Assembly (NCBI GenBank): GCA_009377585.1
Contig: WHTS01000011.1
Coordinates: 33,280 to 97,279 of the forward strand
Direction of reading: 5' to 3'
Origin: Betaproteobacteria bacterium
GTDB taxonomy: Bacteria > Pseudomonadota > Gammaproteobacteria > Burkholderiales > WYBJ01
DNA length: 64,000 nucleotides
The notes beneath the pieces are model-generated. The model had not been told where the DNA came from, ran no database searches, and saw only the letters and a list, made by a program, of their open reading frames with translations. Position 1 is the stretch's first letter. Every line of letters starts with the position of its first letter. This document shows positions 9,161 through 17,966 of the stretch, piece after piece. Both the position numbers and the translations under genes were made by a program.

Positions 9161-10158
9161 AGCGGATTGAGGCAGCGCACTTCGTGTCGCTCGCCGACCG
9201 CGCGCGCTCGCAACTGCGTGCTGGTACACGCTTCGAACGCGCGCTCGCAGCGCGCATGGAAGCGACAGCTCGGCAGATCGCCGCGGCGCAGGTCGGGCAG
9301 GTTTCCGGGAATCGAGCAGAGCGAGTCGAGCGTTCGCCGCGGACCCGGGATCGAGGCGATCAGCTTCTCCGTATACGGAGGCCGCGGACGCGCGAACAGC
9401 TGCGCGCACGGCGCCGTTTCCACCACGTGACCCGCGTGCATCACCACGATCCGGTCGCAATACTCCGAGGCCAGCGCCAGATCGTGCGTGATCAGGATCG
9501 CCGCCATGCGCCGCTCGCGCGCCAGCTCGCGCAGGAGCCCCATGATCGCGGCCTGGGTGGTCACGTCGAGCCCGGTGGTCGGCTCGTCGGCGATCAAGAG
9601 CGAAGGCTTGCAGGCAGCCGCGAGCGCGATCATGACACGCTGGCATTGGCCGCCCGAGAGCTCGAACGGATAGGCCGAATAGCGCCGCTGCGGATCGGGG
9701 ATGCGTACCTCGGCGAGGCACTCGATCGCCCTTTGCCGCAACTGTCCCGGCAGCGCCGTGGTATGCGCCCGCAGCACGTCCTCGAGCTGCCGGCCGACCG
9801 TGCGGATCGGGTTCAACGCCGTGCGCGGATTCTGGAAGATCATGGCGATCTCGCGCCCGCGCACCTCCTGCAGCGTGTACTCATTGGCAGCAAGCATGTC
9901 GAGGCCGCCGAAGCGGATGCTCCCGGCCGTGATGCGCGCCGCCGGGTCGAGGATGCGCAGGATGGCGAACGCGAGCACCGACTTGCCCGAGCCGGACTCG
10001 CCCACGATGCCCACCGTTTCGCCCTTGCCCACGTCCAGATCGACGTTCTCGAGCGCGTGCACGCTGCCGGAGCGGGTACGAAACTCCAGGCTCAGCTCGT
10101 GCACCGCAAGCAACGGCGGAGCGGTAGCGCTCAAGGGAAAGTCGTTCGCTTCGCTCAC
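9157..10158 (-). CDS. Oligopeptide/dipeptide ABC transporter ATP-binding protein (DppD/OppD type)
   Basis: 333 residues from a GTG at 10158. This start is supported by the GTGA overlap with the upstream permease stop and by the mature-looking start VSEANDFPLS. Walker A is GESGSGKS, signature LSGGQCQR, and Walker B LLIADEPTTGLD. The C-terminal cysteine-rich peptide-transporter extension is CRFHARC..C. It forms the heterodimeric motor with the 8156-9160 product and is coupled to it by an ATGA overlap. Reading on past the GTG would add about 70 residues encoded antisense to nothing recognisable and within the permease gene, so I reject the longer form. Confidence 0.9.
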   Translation of the reverse strand: MSEANDFPLSATAPPLLAVHELSLEFRTRSGSVHALENVDLDVGKGETVGIVGESGSGKSVLAFAILRILDPAARITAGSIRFGGLDMLAANEYTLQEVRGREIAMIFQNPRTALNPIRTVGRQLEDVLRAHTTALPGQLRQRAIECLAEVRIPDPQRRYSAYPFELSGGQCQRVMIALAAACKPSLLIADEPTTGLDVTTQAAIMGLLRELARERRMAAILITHDLALASEYCDRIVVMHAGHVVETAPCAQLFARPRPPYTEKLIASIPGPRRTLDSLCSIPGNLPDLRRGDLPSCRFHARCERAFEACTSTQLRARAVGERHEVRCLNPL

Positions 10159-11060
10159 GTTCGCCCCCGCGGGTCCATCATGTCGCGCAGCCCATCGCCG
10201 AGCAGATTGAAGCAGAACACCGCCAGCATCAGCGTCGCGCCGGGAAACAGCGCCACCCACCACTCGCCGGAGATGATGAAAGTCGCGCCTTCGGCCACCA
10301 TCACGCCCCACTCGGCATCGGGCGGGCGCACGCCCAGACCGATGAACGACAATCCGGCCGCGTTCAGGATGGCCCACCCCATGTTGAGCGAGATCTGCAC
10401 CATCATCGGCGGCAGCACGTTGGGAAAGACGTGCAGGGCGAGCACCTGCGCGTCGGAATTGCCCGCCAGGCGCGCGGCCTCGACGTAGCCCGCGTTGCGG
10501 CGCACGTTCACCTCGGCGCGCGCGACCCGGATGTAGAACGGCAGGTTGATGATCGCCGTGGCCAGCACGATGTTGGCCACGGTGTTGCCCAGCGCCGCGA
10601 CGATTCCCATCGCCAGCACGAACAGCGGAAACGCCATGATGGTGTCGGCGAGTCGGCCGATGAGGCGGTCGGCCCAGCCGCCATGGAAGCCGGCGATACA
10701 GCCGAGCAGCGAACCGAGCGCGAACGAAGCAGCCACGGCGGACACGGCGATGCCGAAGTCCAGTCGGGTCGCCACGGCGATGCGCGACAGGATGTCGCGC
10801 CCGAGCGCATCGGTGCCGAACCAGTGGCTGCGCGACGGCGGCTGCAGTGCGGACTGGGTATTGGATGCGAGCGGATCGTACGGCGCGATCCAGGGTCCGA
10901 ACAGCGCCAGCACGACGAAGCCCAGAAAGAGTACGAACGCGCCCAGCGTCACCGGGTTCTCGGTCGCGACATAGCGCACGTGGCGCCAGGTCGCACGCCA
11001 GCCCGGGGTGGCGGCGGCCGCAACAACCGCGGCCGCTAGGGTCGATGCGCGCATGTCCAT
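10155..11060 (-). CDS. Dipeptide-type ABC transporter permease (DppC-like)
   Basis: 301 residues. A short cytoplasmic N-terminal arm carries the TENPVTLGAFVL region typical of DppC/OppC. A first membrane segment follows (about 35-58), then the periplasmic PLASNTQSALQPPSRSHWFG and GTDALGRDILSR motifs diagnostic for this family, and the five-helix BPD_transp_1 core with the EAA-like loop EAARLAGNSDAQVL. It pairs with the DppB-like permease encoded 16 bp upstream and overlaps the ATPase gene downstream (GTGA). The operon order B-C-D-F is the canonical one. Confidence 0.93.
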   Translation of the reverse strand: MDMRASTLAAAVVAAAATPGWRATWRHVRYVATENPVTLGAFVLFLGFVVLALFGPWIAPYDPLASNTQSALQPPSRSHWFGTDALGRDILSRIAVATRLDFGIAVSAVAASFALGSLLGCIAGFHGGWADRLIGRLADTIMAFPLFVLAMGIVAALGNTVANIVLATAIINLPFYIRVARAEVNVRRNAGYVEAARLAGNSDAQVLALHVFPNVLPPMMVQISLNMGWAILNAAGLSFIGLGVRPPDAEWGVMVAEGATFIISGEWWVALFPGATLMLAVFCFNLLGDGLRDMMDPRGRT

Positions 11061-11076
11061 GTCGAAGCCCCCGCGC

Positions 11077-12090
11077 TCAGCCTTCGAGGCTCGCCCGCGG
11101 ATCGATCACCCCGTAGAGCAGATCGATGATGAGATTGAGCGCCACGTAGACCAGCGCCATCGTCAGCACGAAGCCCTGCACCGGGGCATAGTCGGAAGCG
11201 ACCAGCGCCTCGATTACGTAGGAGCCGATGCCGGGCCAGGCGAACACCTTCTCCACCAGCACGTTCGATCCGAGCAGGAAGGAGAACACCATCCCGAGCG
11301 TCGTCACCACGGGCAGGAGCGCATTGCGCAACGCATAGGTGTACAGGACTTTCGCGCGCGAAAGCCCCGACGCGCGCGCCGTGCGGATGAAATCCGACGA
11401 CAGCACCCCCAGCATCGATGCGCGCGTCATGCGCATGATCGGCGCCATCACGAACAACCCCAGCGTGATCGACGGCAGCAGCAGCTGGGAGGCGGCAGCG
11501 CCGAACAGCTCGAAGTCGCGCGCGAGCAGGCTGTCGATGAGATAGAGACCGGTGAGGTGCGGCGGCGGCGAGAACGCCACGTCGATGCGTCCCAGGGGCG
11601 AGGGCGCGATGCCGAGCAGGAAATAGAACACGTAGGCGAGGAGCAAGCCGGTGAAGAAGGTCGGCAGCGATACGCCGGCCGTCGCCAGCATGCGGCACAG
11701 GTGATCCAGCCACGAGCCGGGCCGGGTCGCGGCCAGGATGCCGAGCGGAACGGCGACCGCGAGCGCGAGCGCCAATCCGCACAAGGTGAGCTCCAGCGAG
11801 GCTGGCAGGCGCGTGGCGATCTCCTGCAGCACCGGCTGGCCGGTCGAGAGCGATGTGCCGAGGTCGCCGCGCGCGAGCTCCTTCAGGTACAGCCCGAACT
11901 GGTGCAGCAGCGACTTGTCGAGCCCGAGATGGACGCGAATCTGCTCGATCGCTTCCTGGGTCGCCGCCGGACCGGCGAAATAGGCGGCGGGATCGCCGGG
12001 GAGCGCGCGTGTGAGCACGAACGTGACGATCACCACGCCGATCACGTTCGGGATGGCGCCGAGCAGGCGCTCGCCGATCAACCTCGTCAT
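11077..12090 (-). CDS. Dipeptide-type ABC transporter permease (DppB-like)
   Basis: 337 residues with the classic DppB start (GERLLGAIPNVIGVVIVTFV), an ALPGDPAAYFAG motif, a long periplasmic loop, and the permease core with SLPTFFTGLLLAYVFYF and RTARASGLSRAKVLYTYALR as the ATPase-contact loop. Six membrane spans are expected. It lies just downstream of the damaged binding-protein gene (33 bp from its likely stop at 12124) and 16 bp upstream of dppC. The permease and ATPase genes all look intact, in contrast to the receptor gene that should serve them. Confidence 0.93.
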   Translation of the reverse strand: MTRLIGERLLGAIPNVIGVVIVTFVLTRALPGDPAAYFAGPAATQEAIEQIRVHLGLDKSLLHQFGLYLKELARGDLGTSLSTGQPVLQEIATRLPASLELTLCGLALALAVAVPLGILAATRPGSWLDHLCRMLATAGVSLPTFFTGLLLAYVFYFLLGIAPSPLGRIDVAFSPPPHLTGLYLIDSLLARDFELFGAAASQLLLPSITLGLFVMAPIMRMTRASMLGVLSSDFIRTARASGLSRAKVLYTYALRNALLPVVTTLGMVFSFLLGSNVLVEKVFAWPGIGSYVIEALVASDYAPVQGFVLTMALVYVALNLIIDLLYGVIDPRASLEG

Positions 12091-12123
12091 GGCCTCACCA
12101 CGCCTCGTTTCCCCTGCGACATG

Positions 12124-12862
12124 TCAGGCCTTGGCGATATCGCGATAGTCGGGCTGCAGGTGGAACCAGTAGCGATAGCCGCGAATGTTCTTTTGCATCG
12201 CGACGTCGCAATTGGGCTGGGCGATCGGAATGCGCGGCACGTCCGCGAAGGCCAGGGCGATGAAACCCTGCACGTCTTCCCGATAGCGCCTGGGGTCGGA
12301 CTCGAAGCGCGCCGCATCGATCAGCTTGTCCATCGCCGGATTGCGATAGCTCATGGTGTTGAACACCGCGTTCTGGCCGTGATAGCACCAGAAGAAGAAG
12401 TACTTGCTCCGGCTTCTCGATCGAGCCCGCCTTCATCTGGAAGGTGGGAAAACCGCCGACGCTGACCATGCGCTCGAACGACCACTTCACATCGCGCGCA
12501 GTGACCGGCGCGCCGTCGTGAAACTTTGCGTCCTTGCGCAGCTTGAAGGTGGCCGACATCCCTCCAGATGCCACTTGCCAGATTTCGGCGAGCTCGGGCT
12601 CGAGCCTGGTGTGGTCGTACATCGAGCTGCCGTCAGGCATCTGCTTGCGCCCGAACGTGAGCAGCCGGTCGTAACAGACCCAGGACACGCCATAAGCCGG
12701 CCGGTTCGCCCCGACGGTATGGATGTCGAGGGAATTCGGACCCGTTTCGTTCGCAACGACCAAGAGCTCCTTGCGCCGATCGCTTTGCGCCCGCAGCGGC
12801 AACGGCACCACGAGACCGGCGGCCGCGGCTGCGGATCGCGTCATGAATTCGCGTCGTTTCAT
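12124..12862 (-). pseudogene. ABC transporter substrate-binding protein (SBP family 5), central part deleted
   Basis: The N-terminal 150 codons read as a family 5 solute-binding protein: Tat-like leader MKRREFMTRSAAAAAG, then VANETGPNSLDIHTVG, YDRLLTFG, LEPELAEIWQ and FKLRKDAKFHDGAPVTARDV. At about 12410 the match jumps into a different frame. There the C-terminal part is plain (KYFFFWCYHGQNAVFNTMSY, AMDKLIDAARFESDP, FADVPRIPIAQPN) and ends at a TGA at 12124-12126. Family members are about 500-540 residues; only about 245 can be read, so roughly 280 central residues are missing and the frame is broken at the junction. No full-length receptor can be made from this sequence. It is either a pseudogene or an assembly deletion. 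Confidence 0.8.
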
Positions 12863-13009
12863 CTACTCTCTCCCAGGTTCGCCAAGGACATGCAACTCAT
12901 CGTTTCGCCTCGCCGCGCGCGCACGCGCGAGCCCGTTGCGCCAGCCGCCCCATGCCGTGATGTCGCGCTCGGCGCAGACGCCATGCGGCTCGCATACGAA
13001 TCCCTTCAC
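12863..13009 (-). pseudogene. C-terminal tail of an allophanate-hydrolase domain, detached from its amidase
   Basis: A 48-codon frame starting with a GTG that overlaps the amidase stop (GTGA) and ending at TAG 12863-12865. The text KGFVCEPHGVC and RDITAWGGWR resembles the last strand and helix of the AtzF C-terminal (AH_C) domain, which normally follows the amidase domain in one chain. The other roughly 95 residues of that domain are absent and the frame differs from the amidase by one shift. The best reading is an internal deletion removing most of AH_C. A short, separately translated peptide coupled through the GTGA overlap cannot be excluded. Confidence 0.55.
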
Positions 13010-14412
13010 CGGCCCGTCTCCTCCGCGAGCGGCGCAGGCAAGGGGTTGCCGCCCAGGCCGGCGGGCACGGCGAGCGCCGCATGCAGGCGCGATCCGAGCA
13101 TCGCAAGCGCCCGCTCGCTGCAAGCGGGACCCACGAGGCTCAGGCCGAACGGCAGCCCGTCGCCGCGCATGCCGCCGGGAACGTTCACCGCGGCGAGCCC
13201 GAGCAGGTTGACGAAATTGCTGTAGTAACCGAGCCGAGTGTTCAACTCGAGCGGCTGCTGCTCGATCTCGTCCACGCGATAGATCGTCGGCGCCGCCGGC
13301 AATAGCAGGCAGCAGGCACGCTCCCACAGCCACTCGGTTTCGCGCCGCAGTGTCGCCAGACGATGAAACGCGCTGAACGCCTCGGTTGCGCTGATCGCGC
13401 CGGCGGCGCCAAGCGTGATTTGAATCGCGCCATGAACCGCTTCGGGGTGAGCATCCATGAAGGGCGCGATGGCAGCAGCGCGCTCGGCGATCCACGGACC
13501 CTCGTAGAGCATGCGCTGCGCTTCCATGAACGGCGCAAGATCGACCTCGATCACTTCCATTCCCAGCGCACGGCAGCGCTCGATGCCCGCCCGGTACAGC
13601 TCGGCGTAGTCGCGGTCGTCCCAGAACTGGCACTGGCTGCGGCGCGGAATCGCCACCGCATTTCCGGGTGCGAGGTGTCTCGTCGGCAGATCCCGGCGCG
13701 AGAACGGATCCTCGATATCGAACCCCGCCACGACGTCCAGGACTTCCAGTGCGTCGGCGCAATCGAGGGCGAAGATCGACACGCAGTCGAGGCTGCGGCA
13801 TGCAGGCACTACGCCGCGCGTGCTGACGAGCCCGGGCGTGGGCTTGAGCCCGACGATGTTGTTGAATGCCGCCGGTATGCGGCCCGAACCCGCGGTGTCG
13901 GTGCCGAGCGCGAACGCCACCTGGCCGAGCGCCACGGCCAGCGCCGAGCCCGAGCTCGATCCGCCGCTGATGTAGCGTGTGTCGAAGGCGTTGCGGCAGG
14001 CGCCGTACGGCGAGCGCGTGCCGACCAAGCCGGTCGCGAACTGATCGAGATTGGTCTTGCCGATGACGATCGCACCGGCCGCTTCCAGGCGCTCGATGGC
14101 GTGCGCGTGGTGGCGGGCAAGGTAGACGAATTGCGGGCAGGCGGCGGTGGTCTCCATGCCGGCCACGTCGATGTTGTCCTTCACGGCGAACGGCATGCCG
14201 TAGAGCGGCGAACGCGCCGCTGCCTCCGAGCGCGCAAGCGCGCGGGCACGCGCCAAGGCCTGGTCGCGCGGGACGAGCGAGATCCATATGGGGTTGTCGC
14301 GCACGGCCTCGATCCGGTCATGGACCGCTTCGATCACGTCGGCCGGCGTGACGCCGTGCGCGTACGCCGCGCGCAGCGTGGGAATCGAAAGCGGACCGTC
14401 GTAGGCTGCCAT
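13006..14412 (-). CDS. Amidase-signature enzyme, allophanate hydrolase (AtzF)-like amidase domain
   Basis: 468 residues from ATG 14412; an in-frame ATG at 14430 is an alternative. The amidase-signature triad is visible: Lys78 in GMPFAVKDNIDV, the Ser-rich loop GGSSSGSALA (150-158), and the nucleophile Ser176 in TDTAGSGRIPA. The TLRAAYAHGVTP start and the GLKPTPGLVSTRGVVPACRSLDC stretch are typical of AtzF rather than of glutamyl-tRNA amidotransferase A. AtzF splits allophanate to ammonia and CO2 in urea or s-triazine degradation. Normal AtzF is about 600 residues with a second domain, which here appears mostly deleted (see 12863-13009). It heads the ABC operon and lies divergent from a GntR regulator, suggesting uptake and hydrolysis of an amide or ureide. 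Confidence 0.85.
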   Translation of the reverse strand: MAAYDGPLSIPTLRAAYAHGVTPADVIEAVHDRIEAVRDNPIWISLVPRDQALARARALARSEAAARSPLYGMPFAVKDNIDVAGMETTAACPQFVYLARHHAHAIERLEAAGAIVIGKTNLDQFATGLVGTRSPYGACRNAFDTRYISGGSSSGSALAVALGQVAFALGTDTAGSGRIPAAFNNIVGLKPTPGLVSTRGVVPACRSLDCVSIFALDCADALEVLDVVAGFDIEDPFSRRDLPTRHLAPGNAVAIPRRSQCQFWDDRDYAELYRAGIERCRALGMEVIEVDLAPFMEAQRMLYEGPWIAERAAAIAPFMDAHPEAVHGAIQITLGAAGAISATEAFSAFHRLATLRRETEWLWERACCLLLPAAPTIYRVDEIEQQPLELNTRLGYYSNFVNLLGLAAVNVPGGMRGDGLPFGLSLVGPACSERALAMLGSRLHAALAVPAGLGGNPLPAPLAEETGR

Positions 14413-14431
14413 GTCAGTATTGGAACGCATC

Positions 14432-14441
14432 TTGTATACTA
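14432..14441. promoter_or_regulatory. Candidate FadR/FCD-type GntR operator
   Basis: TTGTATACTA fits the FadR-subfamily operator pattern t.GTa-tAC.a. It lies between the amidase start (14412) and the regulator start (14495), where a local repressor would control both directions. Confidence 0.45.
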
Positions 14442-14494
14442 GTTTGCATCCCAGATGTACGCAGGGACCATGCCAACTCGGGCAAGCACTTGAT

Positions 14495-15367
14495 ATGACG
14501 AAGAAGAGGAAATCGGGACGAACTTCCGCAGGTGCATCGACTGCGCACGCCGGCACCGTCACGGTGCAGAAAAGACGCCACCAGGAAACGCTACGCACTC
14601 CGATGAGGCGCGGCCGGCGCGCAAACGACGCGGCGCCGATGAGGAGCGCTCGGCGCAAAAACGGCGGGGCGCGCACGAAGGCCCCGAATCTCGCGCAGAC
14701 AGCCTACGAGCGCATCAAGTCGGACATCTTCGAGTTCCTGCTGCCGCCCGGCGGACGCTTCTCCGAGAACGAGATCGCGGGCCGCATCGGGGTGAGCCGC
14801 ACGCCGGTGCGCGAAGCGTTGTCGCGCCTTGCGCGCGACGGCTTCCTGGAGGTCTACGCCAAGAGCGGTTGGCGCGTGCGCCCGCTCGATTTCGAGCGCT
14901 TCGACCAGCTCTATGACGTGCGCGTGATCATGGAGCTCGCCGCCGTGCGCAAGCTATGCGCGGCTGCGCCCGTCGAGGCGCTGGAAGGGCTCAAGAAGAT
15001 CTGGCTGGTCGGCGCGCGAGCCCGCCTGCAGGATGGTCACGAGGTCGCGCGGCTCGACGAGGAATTCCATGCCACGCTGGTTGCCGCGACCGGAAATGCC
15101 GAGCTCGCCCGCATCCATTGCGATGTCGCCGAGCGCATCCGCATCGTACGCCGGCTCGACTTCACCCAGGCAGAGCGCATCAGCCGCACCTACGACGAGC
15201 ATGCGGCGCTGCTGCGCGCGGTGCTCACCGGCAAGGCGCAGCAAGCCGAGATGCTGATCGCCTCCCACATCGAAGCGAGCAAGCTCGAAGTGCGCAAGAT
15301 CAGCCTGCACCGGCTGCACCTGGCGCAGCGCGAAGGCGCCATGCGGGCAGCCGGCGCGCGCGCCTGA
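14495..15367 (+). CDS. GntR-family transcriptional regulator with FCD effector domain
   Basis: 290 residues from ATG 14495. A basic, probably disordered arm of about 65 residues (rich in K, R, S, T) precedes the winged helix: QTAYERIKSDIFEFLLPPGG, then FSENEIAGRIGVSRTPVREA, the hallmark GntR recognition region. The all-helical FCD domain follows, with YDVRVIMELAAVRKLC, LDEEFHATLVAATGN, and the metal-ligand type histidines of DEHAALLRAV and IASHIEASK. The family represses adjacent catabolic genes until a carboxylic effector binds. It is divergent from the amidase/ABC operon, with a candidate operator in the gap, and its stop abuts the stop of the convergent aminotransferase. The N-terminal arm is longer than usual for the family. 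Confidence 0.92.
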   Translation: MTKKRKSGRTSAGASTAHAGTVTVQKRRHQETLRTPMRRGRRANDAAPMRSARRKNGGARTKAPNLAQTAYERIKSDIFEFLLPPGGRFSENEIAGRIGVSRTPVREALSRLARDGFLEVYAKSGWRVRPLDFERFDQLYDVRVIMELAAVRKLCAAAPVEALEGLKKIWLVGARARLQDGHEVARLDEEFHATLVAATGNAELARIHCDVAERIRIVRRLDFTQAERISRTYDEHAALLRAVLTGKAQQAEMLIASHIEASKLEVRKISLHRLHLAQREGAMRAAGARA

Positions 15368-16696
15368 TCAGGGCCCCCGGAGCACCGCATCCACGGCGCG
15401 CCCCAGCTTGTCGGTCAGCTCGTCGAGCTGCGCTTCCGACACGATGTAGGGTGGCGCGATCAGCACATGATCGCCGCGCACGCCGTCGAGCGTGCCGCCC
15501 ATGGGATAGCAGAGCAGCCCCAGCTTCATGGCCTCGGCCTTGATGCGTGCGTTGATCTTGAGCGCCGGGTCGAACGGCTCCCGGGTGGCGCGATCCTGCA
15601 CGAATTCCACGCCCCAGAAAAAGCCCCGGCCGCGGATATCGCCGACGTGCGGGTGCGCCTCGAGCCGGCTGCGCAAACGCGCTTCGACTCCACCGCCGAG
15701 TGCGCGCACGCGCTCAACCAGTCCGCGCTCGACGAAGGCGCGTTGCACGGCGAGTGCCGCCGAACAGGCGAGCGCGTGACCGATGTAGGTGTGCCCGTGC
15801 TGGAAGAAACCCGAGCCGTTCTTGATCGCATCGTGAATGCGTCCTTGCACCAGCGTCGCGCCGATCGGCTGGTAACCCGCACCCAGGCCCTTGGCGATGC
15901 AGACGAGGTCCGGCACGATGCCTTCCTGCTCGCAGGCGTACAGCGTGCCGGTGCGGCCCATGCCGCACATGACCTCGTCGAGGATGAGCAGCACGCCGTG
16001 GCGGTCGCACACTTCGCGCATCAGGCGAAAGTAATCCGGCACGGCGGGCACGGCGCCGAGCGTCGCACCCACGACCGTTTCGGCAACGAAGGCGATCACG
16101 TTCTCCGGCCCGAGCCGCTCGATCTCCTGCGACAACTCCGCGGCGAGGCGGCGTGCGTAGCCCTCCTGCGTCTCGTTGCGCGCGCGCTCGCGATATTCGT
16201 AGCAAGGCGAGACATGCCGCGCTTCCATCAGCAACGGCGCGAATTGCTGCCGGCGCCACATGTTCCCGCCCACCGCGAGCGCACCCAGCGTATTGCCGTG
16301 ATAGCTCTGCCGGCGTCCGATCAGGTAGCGGCGGCTCTGCTGCCCGGTCTCGACGAAATACTGGCGCGCGAGCTTGAGCGCCGCCTCGATCGCCTCCGAT
16401 CCTCCCGAGACGAAGTAGACGCGCTCCATGCCGGCCGGCGCGCGCGCGATCAGCTCGTCCGCCAACGCTTCCATCGGCTCGGTGGTGAAAAATGACGTGT
16501 GGGCGTAGGGCAGCCGGTCGAGCTGCGCCTTGATGGCCGCGATGATTTCGGGATCGTCGTGGCCGAGGCAGGAGACCGCCGCGCCGCTCGAGGCGTCCAG
16601 ATAGCGCTTGCCGGCGGAGTCGATCAGATATGCGCCTTCGCCGCGCACGGCGAGCGGATAGGCGGCGGTGGCGTTGCGGTGAAAGACGTGATTCAT
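15368..16696 (-). CDS. Class III PLP-dependent aminotransferase
   Basis: 442 residues of the omega-aminotransferase family. Visible features are SGGSEAIEAALKLARQY (cofactor phosphate site), RRQSYHGNTLGAL (Tyr-His ring stack), FVAETVVGATLGAVP, LILDEVMCGMGRTG (Asp to the pyridine N) and the Schiff-base lysine in CIAKGLGAGYQPIG near residue 280. The closing ANP/IAPPYIVSEAQLDEL region is present. It would transfer an amino group from an omega-amino acid, polyamine or amine to pyruvate or 2-oxoglutarate in the cytoplasm. Its stop codon directly abuts that of the convergent GntR gene (15367/15368), leaving no intergenic terminator. The actual amine donor cannot be predicted. Confidence 0.92.
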   Translation of the reverse strand: MNHVFHRNATAAYPLAVRGEGAYLIDSAGKRYLDASSGAAVSCLGHDDPEIIAAIKAQLDRLPYAHTSFFTTEPMEALADELIARAPAGMERVYFVSGGSEAIEAALKLARQYFVETGQQSRRYLIGRRQSYHGNTLGALAVGGNMWRRQQFAPLLMEARHVSPCYEYRERARNETQEGYARRLAAELSQEIERLGPENVIAFVAETVVGATLGAVPAVPDYFRLMREVCDRHGVLLILDEVMCGMGRTGTLYACEQEGIVPDLVCIAKGLGAGYQPIGATLVQGRIHDAIKNGSGFFQHGHTYIGHALACSAALAVQRAFVERGLVERVRALGGGVEARLRSRLEAHPHVGDIRGRGFFWGVEFVQDRATREPFDPALKINARIKAEAMKLGLLCYPMGGTLDGVRGDHVLIAPPYIVSEAQLDELTDKLGRAVDAVLRGP

Positions 16697-16758
16697 GGCC
16701 GGGATCGGGGATTGGGCGACACGAGCCTACCGCAAAGCCCGCGGCCAGCCAATGCGGA

Positions 16759-17077
16759 TCACGGCGGATCAGCGGGAATCGTCTGCAAGGATGCGCGAAT
16801 TCGCTGCGAGAAATCGGCCGCGCCGTCGGCCGCCTGCGCAGCCTCGTTGATCAGGGAGCGCTGCCGCAGATCTTCGAACGGCAGCGTCGTGTCGATCCGG
16901 CCCGCCGCGATGATTGGTGCGCGAGCCCACGATGTCGCGCTCGTCGCCCACCACGTAGATCAGCTCGAACTGCTTGAAGAGCGAAGCGAGCGGATTGAAA
17001 CCTTCGCCCACCTCCGGACGCGTCTCGATGGAAATCGACAGTGGCGGCGCGTTATCGAAGAGGAAACTCAGGAACGA
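16759..17077 (-). pseudogene. Remnant of a DUF4105 (Lnb N-terminal periplasmic domain) gene
   Basis: Two fragments in different frames. The upstream piece (about 17075 to 16920) contains APPLSISIETRPEVGEGF, LFKQFELIYVVGDERDIV and SRTN, which match DUF4105 periplasmic proteins. The second, out of frame, gives GRIDTTLPFEDLRQRSLIN and AADFSQRIRAS, ends at TGA 16759-16761, and looks like the C-terminus of the same family. Start, middle and frame continuity are lost. The rest of the 640-bp gap between the aminotransferase and the NlpC gene shows nothing further except an AT-rich stretch at 17220-17338. Confidence 0.6.
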
Positions 17078-17299
17078 TTTGCAGCGCCTGGTGCAAGCCT
17101 TTCAGATGGCCGCTCGTGGGGATTGGTGCACTGCGACCCGACCGAAGCCTCCACCGCACCGCGCCCTATGGAATCGAATTCGATCGGATTCTTGCCATCG
17201 ACACCGAGGCAAGGTCTCGATGCGATAAATTTATCCTAAACATCAAATGCTTACAAAATTTCGGCGAAATTAAGACGAAAGTTGGTCACTTTGCGGCCG

Positions 17300-17329
17300 T
17301 TTACAGGCGTGAAAAAGTTCGCTTACCAT
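17300..17329 (+). promoter_or_regulatory. Possible sigma70 promoter for the NlpC/P60 gene
   Basis: TTTACA (17300-17305) and TACCAT (17324-17329) are 18 bp apart in the only AT-rich part of the gap. Transcription would begin almost at the ATG (17339), which has no Shine-Dalgarno sequence, so a leaderless message is possible. Confidence 0.3.
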
Positions 17330-17338
17330 ACGCCCGCC

Positions 17339-17851
17339 ATGAAAAAAATCACAACCGCAGTGGCAATTCTTCTCGGATTTCTAACAGGCGTGCCCAGCAG
17401 CGCTGCCGACGTAGCGCACGGGATACCCGAAGCGCAACCCCAGGCGCAATACCAGGCCACCCACCCGTACATGGAGCGGGCGGGCGAGATCATCTTCTAC
17501 GCGCTCTCGCTCGTGGGCGTCCACTACCGCTGGGGCGGTAGTTCGCCGCAGACCGGGTTCGACTGTAGCGGCCTGGTAAACCACGTCTTTCGGCAGATCG
17601 CGGGCATGGTGCTACCGCGCGATTCGTATGGCATGGCGCGGCTCGGGACGCCGATCGCGCTGGACGAATTGCGCCCGGGCGACCTTGTATTCTTCAATAC
17701 CAGGCGGCGGCCGTTTTCGCACGTCGGCATCTATCTGGGCGAGAGACGCTTCCTGCATGCCCCATCGGCCGGCAAGACTGTCAACATCGTCGACATGACC
17801 CAGGCCTACTGGGCCAAGCGCTACAACGGCGCGCGCCGCATCGGTCTCTAG
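17339..17851 (+). CDS. NlpC/P60 peptidoglycan endopeptidase, exported
   Basis: 170 residues. The ATG at 17339 is chosen because it yields a clean signal peptide (MKKITTAVAILLGFLTG, cleavage near SSAAD). The NlpC/P60 domain covers residues 50-168: HYRWGGSS, the catalytic Cys76 in TGFDCSGLVNHVF, LRPGDLVFFN, His128 in FSHVGIYLG, and His140 in FLHAPSAG. These enzymes cut D-Glu-mDAP type bonds in the murein stem peptide and act in the periplasm. No lipobox or binding repeats are present. It is a single gene between a pseudogene and the iron transporter locus. Confidence 0.92.
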   Translation: MKKITTAVAILLGFLTGVPSSAADVAHGIPEAQPQAQYQATHPYMERAGEIIFYALSLVGVHYRWGGSSPQTGFDCSGLVNHVFRQIAGMVLPRDSYGMARLGTPIALDELRPGDLVFFNTRRRPFSHVGIYLGERRFLHAPSAGKTVNIVDMTQAYWAKRYNGARRIGL

Positions 17852-17966
17852 CCTGCTGCTTTCTCGGTTGCTTGCTCGCCTGCTTGGGCGCCGCGGCCCG
17901 CCGCACATCATTTGCCCTCCGATCTGCCCATGGCCTTTACTGACAATGATTGCACGCTAATCTGTT

